Shown here piece after piece: positions 34,181 through 42,451 of a DNA stretch of 64,000 nt; position 1 is the first letter of the stretch; the number at the start of each line of letters is the position of its first letter. The DNA is from Nocardia crassostreae. Its GTDB lineage: Bacteria; Actinomycetota; Actinomycetes; Mycobacteriales; Mycobacteriaceae. Made by a program: the position numbers and the translations under genes. The notes under the pieces are model-generated. The model worked only from the letters and a program-made list of their open reading frames with translations. It had not been told where the DNA came from and did no database searches. The stretch is from positions 1 through 64,000 of the forward strand of contig NZ_BDCH01000029.1 in NCBI RefSeq assembly GCF_001613405.1. The letters are read 5' to 3'.

Positions 34181-35932
34181 ATGGAATTCGAATTCGACGT
34201 CGTGGTCGTGGGTTCCGGCGCCGCGGGTATGACCGCCGCGCTGACCGCCGCCTACCGTGGCCTGTCGGTCACCCTCATCGAGAAGAGCCGCCTGTTCGGC
34301 GGCTCCACCGCGCGCTCGGGCGGCGGTATCTGGGTGCCCAACAATCCGGTGCTGCGGGACGCCGGGGTGCCGGACAGCCCGACCATGGCGGCTACCTATT
34401 TGAAATCCGTTGTCGGCTAACGGGTTCCGTAGGCCAAGTAGCGTGCGTTCCTGGACAACGGCCCGGCCATGTTCGAGTACCTCGGCGGCCGCTCGCAATA
34501 CTGGGAGTTCGAGTACGACCGCGGTTACTCGGATTACCACCCGGAATTCCCGGGCGGTCTGGCGCAGGGGCGCAGTATCGAGCCCAAGGTGATCGACGGG
34601 CGGCTGCTCGGCGGTGATCTGCACAAGATCAATCAGCCGACCATGTCCGCGCCCAAGGGCATTGCCATCACGGTCAAGGACTTCCACGACCTGAATATGA
34701 TCGCCCGCACCTGGGCGGGTAAGAAGACCGCCGTCAAGGTCGGCGCGCGCACCGCGCTGGCCCTGGCCAAGGGTGCGGCGCCGCTGAGTCTGGGCAAGGC
34801 CCTGGCCGCTCGGCTGTGGCTGTCGCTGCGGGACGCGGGCGTACCGGTATGGCTGAATACGCCGCTCACGGAACTGATTACCGAGGGCGGCGCGGTCGTC
34901 GGCATTCACGCCGAGCACGAGGGCAAGCCGGTCACCATCAAGGCGCGCCGCGGCGTGGTGCTCGCGGCCGGTGGGTTCGAGCACAACCTGGAGATGCGCA
35001 AGCAGTACATTCCCGGCCCGCAGTCCACCGAATGGACCGTCGGTGCGACCGAGAATGTCGGCGAAGGCATCGTCGCTGGTCAGAAGGCCTGTGGCGCAGT
35101 CGATCTCATGGACGACGCCTGGTGGGGGCCGTCGGTGCGCAGCCCCGAGAACCGGCCGCCGTTCTTCTGCCTGGCCGAGCGGCCGCAGCCCGGCGCCATT
35201 CTGGTCAACGACCTCGGTGAGCGTTTCGTCAATGAATCCGCGCCGTATGTGAATGTGGTGCACACGATGTACGAGCAGGAGGCGGCCGGGGTCGGCAGCA
35301 TTCCGGCGCATTTCATATTCGATCAGAACTTCCGCGATCGGTATCTGTTCCTGGGCAACTTCCCCAAACGCCCACTGCCGCAGGCGTACTACGACAAGGG
35401 CATCATCAAGCAGGCCGACACCCTCGCCGAATTGGCCGCCAAGCTCGGCATTCCGGGCGACAAGCTGGTCGCGACGGTCGAGCGGTTCAATGGGTTCGCC
35501 AGAGCCGGTCGCGACGAGGACTTCCAGCGCGGCGACTCCGCCTACGACCGCTACTACGGCGATCCGACGGTCAAGCCCAATCCGACGCTCGCGCCGCTGG
35601 AACGCGGGCCGTTCTACGCGGTCGAAATGGTGCCCGGCGATCTCGGCACCAAGGGCGGACTGGTGACCGACGAGCACTCGCGCGTGCTCGACGAGCAGGG
35701 CGATGTCATCGCGGGTCTGTATGCGGCGGGCAATAATTCGGCCGCCGTCATGGGTAACGACTACGCCGGTGCGGGCGCGACCATCGGTCCGGCCATGGTG
35801 TTCGGGTATATCGCGGCCAACCACATGGCCGATCACGAACCGGCCGGGGAGGCTCCGGCCGCACCGGTCCGGCGGGCCGCCAAGCACGGTGCCGCACAAC
35901 AGAATTCGGCTCCGACCGCCGCGAAGAACTAG
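34181..35932 (+). pseudogene. KstD-like FAD-dependent dehydrogenase with three in-frame stops
   Basis: Starts MEFEFDVVVVGSGAAGMTAA (FAD-binding GxGxxG) with GGSTARSGGGIWVPNN as in 3-ketosteroid delta1-dehydrogenases, and ends with the FAD-contact AAGNNSAAVMGNDYAGAGATIGPAM. After YLKSVVG come TAA (34418), TAG (34430) and TAG (34439) within 24 bp, then the same frame continues uninterrupted for about 495 codons. Full frame about 580 codons, normal for the family. Dead unless the stops are read through or are sequence errors; the stretch from the ATG at 34469 lacks the FAD-binding start. Confidence 0.9.
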
Positions 35933-35943
35933 GAGTGGTGAGC

Positions 35944-36675
35944 ATGGGACGGGTAACCGGCAAGAACGTCATCGTCACCGGCGGTGCGCGCGGAATGGGC
36001 GCGGCCTTCGCCCGCAAGCTCGCGGCCGAGGGCGCGACGGTGGTCATAACCGATGTGCTCGTGGAGGCCGGGGCCGCGCTGGCCGCCGAACTCGGGACCA
36101 ATGCGCTGTTCCTGCCGTTGGACGTGACCAGCGAGACGGCCTGGAACGAGGTGGTGGTCCGGGCCGAGGAGACGTTCGGGCCGGTGTCGGGGCTGGTCAA
36201 CAATGCGGGCATTGTGCACGTGGACCCGATCGAGAAGCTCTCCGAGGGTGACTACCGCAAGGTCATCGATGTCAATCAGGTCGGTGTGTTCCTGGGTATG
36301 AAGGCCGTGGTCGGCTCCATGTGCCGCGCGGGCGTCGGCTCCATCGTGAATATCTCGTCGACCGGCGGGATCATCGGCTACTCCAATATCCTCGGCTATG
36401 TGGCGTCCAAGTGGGCGGTGCGCGGCATGTCGAAGACGGCGGCGCAGGAGTTCGCGCCGGACAATATCCGGGTCAACTCGGTGCATCCGGGCATCGTCGC
36501 CACCGAGATGGTCGCCAGTTCCGATCGCTCCGCGAATATCGCGGCACACCAGCCCATTGCCCGGCCGGGCACACCCGAGGAACTCGCCAATCTGGTGCTG
36601 TTCCTCATCTCCGACGAATCCTCCTACAGCACCGGTTCGGAATTCATTGCCGACGGCGGCTTCACCACTCAGTAA
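35944..36675 (+). CDS. Short-chain dehydrogenase/reductase
   Basis: About 243 residues. TGGARGMG, LVNNAGIV, ISSTGG...YVASK and DGGF at the end. ATG 35944 is preferred over two GTGs at 35935 and 35938, because AGGAG ends only at 35935. It lies 11 bp after the KstD-like frame, in the same rightward unit; probably oxidises a ring hydroxyl. Confidence 0.9.
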   Translation: MGRVTGKNVIVTGGARGMGAAFARKLAAEGATVVITDVLVEAGAALAAELGTNALFLPLDVTSETAWNEVVVRAEETFGPVSGLVNNAGIVHVDPIEKLSEGDYRKVIDVNQVGVFLGMKAVVGSMCRAGVGSIVNISSTGGIIGYSNILGYVASKWAVRGMSKTAAQEFAPDNIRVNSVHPGIVATEMVASSDRSANIAAHQPIARPGTPEELANLVLFLISDESSYSTGSEFIADGGFTTQ

Positions 36676-36701
36676 TCAGCTGCGAGAATAGGAAATCGGC
36701 A

Positions 36702-37517
36702 ATGAAGGACTTCAACGGCAAGGTCGCCGTGATCACCGGTGCGGGTGCGGGCATCGGCCGCGCCCTGGCCATCGAACTGGCACGCAACGGTGCGCAGCTG
36801 GCGCTGTCGGGCCGCAATCTCGACAGTGTCGCCGAGACGGCGGCGCTGTGTGAGAAGGAAGGCGCGAAGGCGCGGGCCTACAAGCTCGATGTGACCGATC
36901 GCGCGGCGGTGTACGCGCACGCCGACGAGGTCGTGGCCGATTTCGGCAAGGTCAATATTGTCATCAACAATGCGGGCGTCTCGCTGACCGCCAATATCGA
37001 GGATGTCTCCTGGGACGACTTCGAGTGGATCTTCAATATCAACTTCTGGGGTACCGCGCACGGCACCAAGGCGTTCCTGCCGCACGTGGTCGCCTCCGGT
37101 GACGGGCATATCGCCAATGTCTCGTCCATGTTCGGGCTGGTGGCCTGCCCGAGCCAGAGCGGTTACAGCTCGTCGAAGTTCGCTATGCGCGCCTTTACCG
37201 ACGCGCTGCGCCAGGAGATGATCATCGCCGGTCACAAGGTGGGCGTCTCCAGCGTGCATCCGGGCATGATCAAGACCGAGATCGCCTGGAAGGCACGGGC
37301 TTCAGCCAATAGTGATCGGGATGCGCTGGCCAGCAACTTCGATCGGCTGGCCAAGACCAGCCCGGAGTAGTGCGCGCAGATCATTCTCGCGGGCATGCTG
37401 AAGAACAAGCCGCTCATTCTCATCGGCCAGGACGCCAAGGCCATGAACTGGATGCAGCGCCTGCTCGGCTCCGGCTATATGAAGCCGCTGACCGCGCAGA
37501 TGCGCAAGGAGATCTGA
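36702..37517 (+). pseudogene. SDR with in-frame UAG
   Basis: MKDFNGKVAVITGAGAGIGRA start; catalytic Ser in NVSSMFG and YSSSK; a third SDR type of the cluster. A TAG at 37368 follows FDRLAKTSPE; the same frame then continues with CAQIILAGMLKNKPLILIG and RLLGSGYMKP, the usual C-terminus of this SDR subfamily, to a TGA at 37515. The product ending at 37370 (222 residues) keeps the catalytic residues but loses the last 48, so partial activity cannot be excluded. Confidence 0.85.
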
Positions 37518-37533
37518 GTAATCCCCCGAGACT

Positions 37534-37599
37534 CCTCCGGCCGCTGACCGCGAACGGTGGCCGGAGGACCGTGAGCCCCGCACCGCTCGGTGCGGGGCT
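37534..37599. terminator. Double hairpin after SDR operon
   Basis: Two stems in series: CCTCCGGCC / GGCCGGAGG (37534-37567) and AGCCCCGCACC / GGTGCGGGGCT (37574-37599, perfect 11 bp, 4-nt loop). They end the rightward unit that starts at 33411. No strong T-run until TTTTGTAGCTTTT further on. Confidence 0.65.
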
Positions 37600-37657
37600 A
37601 CCGGTCGTGGTCCGGCTGCCATCCGCTTTTGTAGCTTTTACCTGCTGTTATTCGGTA

Positions 37658-37672
37658 TCTCGCTGACCGGGA
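37658..37672. promoter_or_regulatory. Shared palindrome, site 2 (LLM2 promoter)
   Basis: TCTCGCTGACCGGGA, 86 bp upstream of the start at 37759. The flanks (TTCGGTA before, CCACC after) match site 1 and the 63.8-kb site. Confidence 0.6.
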
Positions 37673-37758
37673 CCACCGCTGTTTTGTGACGGCGATTACA
37701 CGCCAGGCTCGATGTATGGCCCGCTCTGGGTCCGTACTCGCAAGGATGGAGGCGGCCG

Positions 37759-38661
37759 ATGCGCATCGGCATGCTCATGCCGTATCTGGACGGCTTGGTG
37801 ACTTCCGGCGGATTCCTCAGGGAGTTCGCCGCGGCGGCCGAGGAATGCGGCCTGGATTCGATCTGGACCGTGGAACACGTTGTGGTGGCCCAGGATTACG
37901 AGCCGCTCTACCCGTATTCGCCCGACGGCAAGATGCCCGGCGGCGATCTCGGCGTGCCCATGACCGATCCGCTCGAGACCCTGGCATTCCTCGCCGGGGC
38001 CTCGACCACGCTGAAACTGGGCACCGCCATGGTGGTCGCACCGATGCACAGTCCGGTGGTGCTGGCCAAGCGCGCCGCGACCCTGGACCGGCAGTCCGGC
38101 GGGAGGCTGTTGCTCGGGCTCGGAATCGGCTGGCAGAAAGAGGAATACGCGGCCATCGGCGTGCCCTTCGCTGAGCGCGGCGCACGGCTCGACGACTGCA
38201 TCGGCGCCATGCGGGCGCTGTGGACGGAGTCCCCGGCGAGCTATCAGGGCAAACATGTGAGCTTCGAGAAGCAGTTCTGCCTGCCCCAGCCGGAGCGGTC
38301 CATCCCGATCGTGCTGGGCGGCAACAGCGCTCCCGCGGTGCGGCGCGCGGCCCGGGTGGGTGACGGCTGGTTCCCGTACACCATCAACTCCGACGACTTC
38401 GCCGCGGGCGCGGACAAGATCCGGGAAATCGCCACGGCGGCAGGCCGATCCGAGGACGCGGTCGAGATGACCATCTGGCCCGGCTCCGCCAACTTCATGC
38501 GCGAATTCGAGGCCGACTTCGTGCGCCCGTACGTCCGGGCCGGTGCGAGCCGAATCGTGCTCACCCCGCCCATGTTCGGGCCGGAGTCACTGTTGAACGG
38601 CGTGGAATCCCTGGCCGGTTACGTGGACCGCTACCGCAATGACGTGGAGGCCGAACTGTGA
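37759..38661 (+). CDS. LLM-class (probably F420-dependent) oxidoreductase
   Basis: 300 residues: MRIGMLMPYLDGLVTSGGFLREFAAAAEECGLDSIWTVEHV, LGTAMVVAPMHSPVVLAKRAATLDRQSGGRLLLGLGIGWQKEEY. The GIGWQKEEY signature is of the TIGR03619-type F420 luciferase-like family common in Nocardia and mycobacteria. Its TGA overlaps the GTG of the next gene (GTGA). First gene of a three-gene unit. Confidence 0.9.
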   Translation: MRIGMLMPYLDGLVTSGGFLREFAAAAEECGLDSIWTVEHVVVAQDYEPLYPYSPDGKMPGGDLGVPMTDPLETLAFLAGASTTLKLGTAMVVAPMHSPVVLAKRAATLDRQSGGRLLLGLGIGWQKEEYAAIGVPFAERGARLDDCIGAMRALWTESPASYQGKHVSFEKQFCLPQPERSIPIVLGGNSAPAVRRAARVGDGWFPYTINSDDFAAGADKIREIATAAGRSEDAVEMTIWPGSANFMREFEADFVRPYVRAGASRIVLTPPMFGPESLLNGVESLAGYVDRYRNDVEAEL

Positions 38662-39002
38662 ACCCCGCGAACCCGGTTCGCGTTCTCGACCGCGTCGTCC
38701 TGCCCGCCGACCGCGCCGACGACTGGCTCTCCCGCTGGCGCACCGACTACCTGCCCGGTGCGACCGCCCGCGGCCTGCGCGACCCGCACGTGTGGCGCGA
38801 GCACACCGGCGCGGATTCGGTTGCGCTGCAGATCGTCTGGGAGCTGCCCGGCATCTACGACTTCTACGGCATGCGCGGCGCGGTGAAAGCCGATCGGGAG
38901 GTGGCCCGGTTCTGGGCCGAGACCGACGCCGTCGCGCTGACCCGCGAACGGCATGTCATGGCCGTCCAGGAGGTCGCGCTCGGCGCGGAGGAATCGGCAT
39001 GA
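38658..39002 (+). CDS. Hypothetical small protein, ferredoxin-like barrel candidate
   Basis: 114 residues, no membrane segment. VRVLDRVVLPADRADDWLSRW, TARGLRDPHVWREHTG and VALQIVWELPGIYDFYGMR recall small alpha/beta-barrel (Dabb/NIPSNAP-like) proteins but no motif is decisive. GTG start overlaps the LLM stop, ATGA overlap with the next gene, so it is co-translated with both. Confidence 0.75.
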   Translation: MNPANPVRVLDRVVLPADRADDWLSRWRTDYLPGATARGLRDPHVWREHTGADSVALQIVWELPGIYDFYGMRGAVKADREVARFWAETDAVALTRERHVMAVQEVALGAEESA

Positions 39003-39601
39003 ACCGCTGGGTGATTCTGAGCGAGGTCCCCGAAGTCGGCGATCCGGAAACGGAGATCGCCGCCCGCACCGCTGCGGCCGCCGCCGCACCCGGCGTGTGG
39101 CACTGCTCGGCCGGTATCGACCTGCCCGGCAGCACCGGCGGGCTCGGCATGGCCTGGGACCTCACCGGCGATACCGATCCGGCCGTCGCACTGCCGGACC
39201 TGCCCGGCCGGGTCGATGCGGTCCGGCTGACGCCGATCGCCTCCCACCTCGAGCCCCTCCCAGAACCGCAGCGGGTGAAGCGCACCCTGCTCCTCACCGT
39301 CCGCTCGGGCACCCCCGACGAGGTCGTCGAACAGTTCGAATCCGACCTCATGGCCATGCCCACCCACATCGCCGCCATCCAATCCCGGTCCCTGAGCCGC
39401 ATCACCGGTGACAGTCGCTGGACCCACGCCTGGGAGCAGGAATTCGCCGACGTGGACGGCCTCAACGGCGACTACCTCCTGCACCCGTACCACTGGACCC
39501 ACGTCGACCGCTGGTTCGACCCCGAAATCCCCACCTCCATAGTCAAACCGGACATCGCCCACCTGTACCGCCTGGCCGCCACCCCCGTCCTGGGCGCATA
39601 G
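38999..39601 (+). CDS. Dabb-like alpha/beta-barrel protein
   Basis: 200 residues. The second half (VKRTLLLTVRSGTPDEVVEQFESDLMAMPTHIAAIQSRSLSRI ... WTHAWEQEFADVDGLNGDYLLHPYHWTHVDRWF) looks like the stress-responsive A/B-barrel (Dabb) fold, dimeric proteins sometimes acting as cyclases or hydrolases in polyketide-like chemistry. The first half looks like a degenerate second barrel. ATG in an ATGA overlap. Role in the cluster unknown. Confidence 0.75.
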   Translation: MNRWVILSEVPEVGDPETEIAARTAAAAAAPGVWHCSAGIDLPGSTGGLGMAWDLTGDTDPAVALPDLPGRVDAVRLTPIASHLEPLPEPQRVKRTLLLTVRSGTPDEVVEQFESDLMAMPTHIAAIQSRSLSRITGDSRWTHAWEQEFADVDGLNGDYLLHPYHWTHVDRWFDPEIPTSIVKPDIAHLYRLAATPVLGA

Positions 39602-39615
39602 CTGGACGTGTGATC

Positions 39616-39668
39616 ACCGGGAACTGGTGGCGGCATCGGCCGAGTAGCCCCCGCCACCAGTTCCCGGT
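39616..39668. terminator. Bidirectional terminator
   Basis: Perfect 18-bp stem ACCGGGAACTGGTGGCGG / CCGCCACCAGTTCCCGGT with a 17-nt loop between two convergent genes. Confidence 0.85.
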
Positions 39669-39673
39669 CGTCG

Positions 39674-41281
39674 CTATTTCAGATGGGTGCGGAGTTCAGG
39701 TTTGATGACTTTGCCGCCCGCATTGCGGGGGAGGGCGTCGGTGAAGACCACATCGCGGGGGACCTTGTAACCCGCGAGGCGGGTACGCGACCATTCGATG
39801 ATGGCGGAGGCATTGGCGGTGCCCGGGTCCTCCGGGACCACGACCGCGCGGCCCACCTCGCCCAGGCGATCATCCGGGACGCCGATCACAGCCACGTCGC
39901 GGATCTCCGGATGCTGCAACAGGACTCGCTCGATCTCGGCCGGGTAGGCATTGAAGCCGCCGACGATGAACATGTCCTTGAGGCGGTCGGTGATGCGCAG
40001 GTAGCCATCCGCGTCGAGGTGCCCGACATCGCCGGTGTGCAGATATCCCTCGGCGTCGATAGTTGCCGCGGTGGCGTCGGGATCATCGAGGTAGCCGAGC
40101 ATGACATTCGGCCCGCGGACCAGGATCTCACCCGGCTCGCCGGTCTCCACGATGGCTCCGCCACTGTTCACGATGCGTATCTCGCTGTCCGGGAGAGCCT
40201 TTCCGACCGTGCCCGCGACGAGATCGGCCGGAGCGTCCGGTGGGCAGACGGTCACGACGTCCACGGACTCGGTCAGCCCATAGGCGGTGAAGACGTAGGG
40301 GACACCCAGGTCCCCGCGGACGCGTTCGACCAGTTCGGTAGGGATGGTGGCGCCGCCGGTACCGGCCAATCGCAGTGAGCCCAGCAGGTAGTCGTCGTAC
40401 GGGGCATGCAGTAGATCGTTGAAAAGCGTTGGGGGTCCGGCCAAGACGGTGATGCGCTCGCTTTCGATGAGTTGCAGCGCCCGGGTGGGTTCGAACCGTT
40501 CCATCGGAACCATGGTCGCGGCGCGCAGAAGCGACGCGATGATTCCGGCCTTGTAGCCGAAAGTGTGGGAGAACGGCGCAACCAGAAGATACCGGTCGCG
40601 CGGCCGCTGAGTGACGGCATCGGCCCAGCGGGAGAACACCTCCAAGGTTTGGCGGTGGCTGGCCAGCACACCCTTCGGCGCGCCAGTCGTGCCGGAGGTG
40701 AAAAGAATGTCGGAGACGGAGTCGGGATCGACCGCGGCGGTGCGTTCCTGGGCGGTTTCCGGCGAAATCACGGTGCCAGGGGCCAGGAATCCAGCCCAGG
40801 AACTGATATCCCACTCGGCCGGGCTGTCCCCGAGAGCATCGTCGAGCAGGATCAAATGCTCGAGATCAGGTAGCGCGAGAAGAGACGGGTAATCGACCCC
40901 AAGGAATTCCTGAACGGTGCACACCGCCTTGGCCCGGCTGCGGGCGAGGACATCCGCGGTCTCGGCCCCGCGCAGCCGCGTGCTGATCGGAACCAGAGTG
41001 GCCCCAGCCGCAAGCATGCCAAGGGCGGTGAGTATCCACCGAATGCTATTAGGAGCCCAGACGCCCACACGATCGCCGGGTTCAATACCCGAGGCGATGG
41101 CCGCGCGGGTGACCGCCCGGGTTTGCTCAGCGAGTTCGGAATAGGTAAGCCGCCCAGTAGGCCCGGCGATGGCCACTGCTTCGGGGTAGCGTCGTGCCCG
41201 CTCAGCTACCAGCGCGGGAATGGTCGAGACCGGGGCCGGGCTGGAGAGGCCACCGATGGATGCCGCATACCGCCGATCCAT
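39674..41281 (-). CDS. Acyl-CoA synthetase, FadD3-like
   Basis: 535 residues from ATG 41281. ANL-superfamily motifs: SDILFTSGTTGAPKGVL (P-loop), TAYGLTES, YLHTGDVG, DRLKDMFIVGGFNAYPAEIE and the C-terminal catalytic Lys in NAGGKVIK. Similar in layout to FadD3, which activates the steroid C/D-ring propionate as CoA thioester. The upstream open frame runs through a minisatellite and is not used. Single-gene unit with its own copy of the shared palindrome 52 bp upstream. Confidence 0.9.
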   Translation of the reverse strand: MDRRYAASIGGLSSPAPVSTIPALVAERARRYPEAVAIAGPTGRLTYSELAEQTRAVTRAAIASGIEPGDRVGVWAPNSIRWILTALGMLAAGATLVPISTRLRGAETADVLARSRAKAVCTVQEFLGVDYPSLLALPDLEHLILLDDALGDSPAEWDISSWAGFLAPGTVISPETAQERTAAVDPDSVSDILFTSGTTGAPKGVLASHRQTLEVFSRWADAVTQRPRDRYLLVAPFSHTFGYKAGIIASLLRAATMVPMERFEPTRALQLIESERITVLAGPPTLFNDLLHAPYDDYLLGSLRLAGTGGATIPTELVERVRGDLGVPYVFTAYGLTESVDVVTVCPPDAPADLVAGTVGKALPDSEIRIVNSGGAIVETGEPGEILVRGPNVMLGYLDDPDATAATIDAEGYLHTGDVGHLDADGYLRITDRLKDMFIVGGFNAYPAEIERVLLQHPEIRDVAVIGVPDDRLGEVGRAVVVPEDPGTANASAIIEWSRTRLAGYKVPRDVVFTDALPRNAGGKVIKPELRTHLK

Positions 41282-41333
41282 TTGCCCATCCTGCCCCACC
41301 AGCGGGGGAGTAACGCCAGTTTTGTGAGTGCCA

Positions 41334-41348
41334 TCCCGCTGACCGGGC
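41334..41348. promoter_or_regulatory. Shared palindrome, site 3 (FadD3-like promoter)
   Basis: TCCCGCTGACCGGGC, 52 bp upstream of the FadD3-like start. In gene-sense orientation its context CACGCCCGGTCAGCGGGA matches the ribBA site context (CACGCCCGGTGAGCGGGA) in all but one position. Confidence 0.6.
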
Positions 41349-41417
41349 GTGCCGTGTTGCGTTTCCAGGAGCGGCGAACGCCAGGATGGCTTTGCCCGGA
41401 GGCGGAATGGCTGGGGC

Positions 41418-41570
41418 GGGGAGGACGCCGGTGGGGGAGGACGCCGGTGCGGGGAGGACACGAGTGTGGGGAGGACGCCGGTGCGGGGAAGACACAAGTA
41501 TGAGGAGGGCACGGGTGTGGGGAGGAAGACGCGGGTGCGGGAAGACGTGGGCGGGGGAAGGCGCGGGTGC
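41418..41570 (+). repeat. 17-bp tandem repeat (minisatellite)
   Basis: About nine degenerate copies of GGGGAGGACGCCGGTGC. The unit is not a multiple of three, so frames across it (41386-41574) are meaningless. It lies between the FadD3-like promoter and the second composite repeat. Confidence 0.8.
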
Positions 41571-41598
41571 ATGAACAGTCTCCGGGGTGAATCCGCTC

Positions 41599-42259
41599 AG
41601 GATCGCTCGTGGCTGTGTTTAATTTGCCCTCCGCTTCGCTCCGGGCGGGGGTTGGGGCCCCGAAGTCTCGATTTTTCCCTCCCTCCGCGCACGTCTGTGC
41701 TCCTCCGCTTCGCTCCCCCGCACAGACGCACGCTCCACTCAGTCCAAAATCGAGACGGCCCCGACCCTGACAGGACTGTTCGAACGGAATTCCCTGCAGT
41801 TACCGCGCTTTCATGGCGGGGTAGAAATCTGTCAACAGGATTGCTGTCGACCGCTTTGTGCGGCGGACGGGCTTGCGTCAACCGTTGTTCGGGGTTCGCC
41901 TGCGGCGGACGGATCAGGACCGGCTGGGCGGGAGTCGGCGGGGCTGGTGGCATTACGGGTTGGCTGTAAGGAAGGTCGGCTCGGGTTGGTCCGCCGGAGG
42001 CGAACTGTCGTTGACTGTTGGTGCAATCCCATGCGCGTGTCATGCCAGTTCGTCTTGGTGTAGGGAATTCTCTTCGGGCAGTTCTGTCAGGGTTGGGGCC
42101 GTCTCGATTTTGGACTGAGTGGAGCGTGCGTCTGTGCGGGGGAGCGAAGCGGAGGAGCACAGACGTGCGCGGAGGGAGGGAAAAATCGAGACTTAGGGGC
42201 CCGAACCCCGCCCGGAGCGAAGCGGAGGGCAAATTAAACACAGCACGAGCGGTTCTTGG
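41599..42259 (-). repeat. Composite inverted-arm repeat, copy 2 (reverse orientation)
   Basis: Long arm at 41599-41910, unique centre at 41911-41988, short arm at 41989-42259. Reverse-complemented, both arms are nearly identical to those at 18993-19640, but the centre is unrelated. The inner edges are again TTCGCCTNCGGCGGAC facing each other. Confidence 0.9.
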
Positions 42260-42451
42260 GGGAAGGCATGTCCCTCTGGCCGTTGATCCGCGTCCGCTGA
42301 TCGGGATGCGGGTTGGGGGTGTGCGCTGTCACGCGGCACGCTCGAATCATTGGTTTGCACGCGCCCGTAATCCGGCGCGGGGCATTGCCCAGCGGGCCGC
42401 GAGGCGGCGACCGCTGGAGTGTTGATGAATCCACGACATCGAAGGAGTGAC

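Noticed and set aside
35935..35943. GTG starts at 35935 and 35938 for the SDR
   Set aside because: They overlap the only Shine-Dalgarno sequence; ATG 35944 is correctly spaced and fits the family start.
41597..42241. Open frames inside the composite repeats (e.g. MFNLPSASLRAG on either strand)
   Set aside because: Both strands are open, the frames follow the palindromic repeat, no Shine-Dalgarno is seen, and the hairpin covariation does not respect codons.
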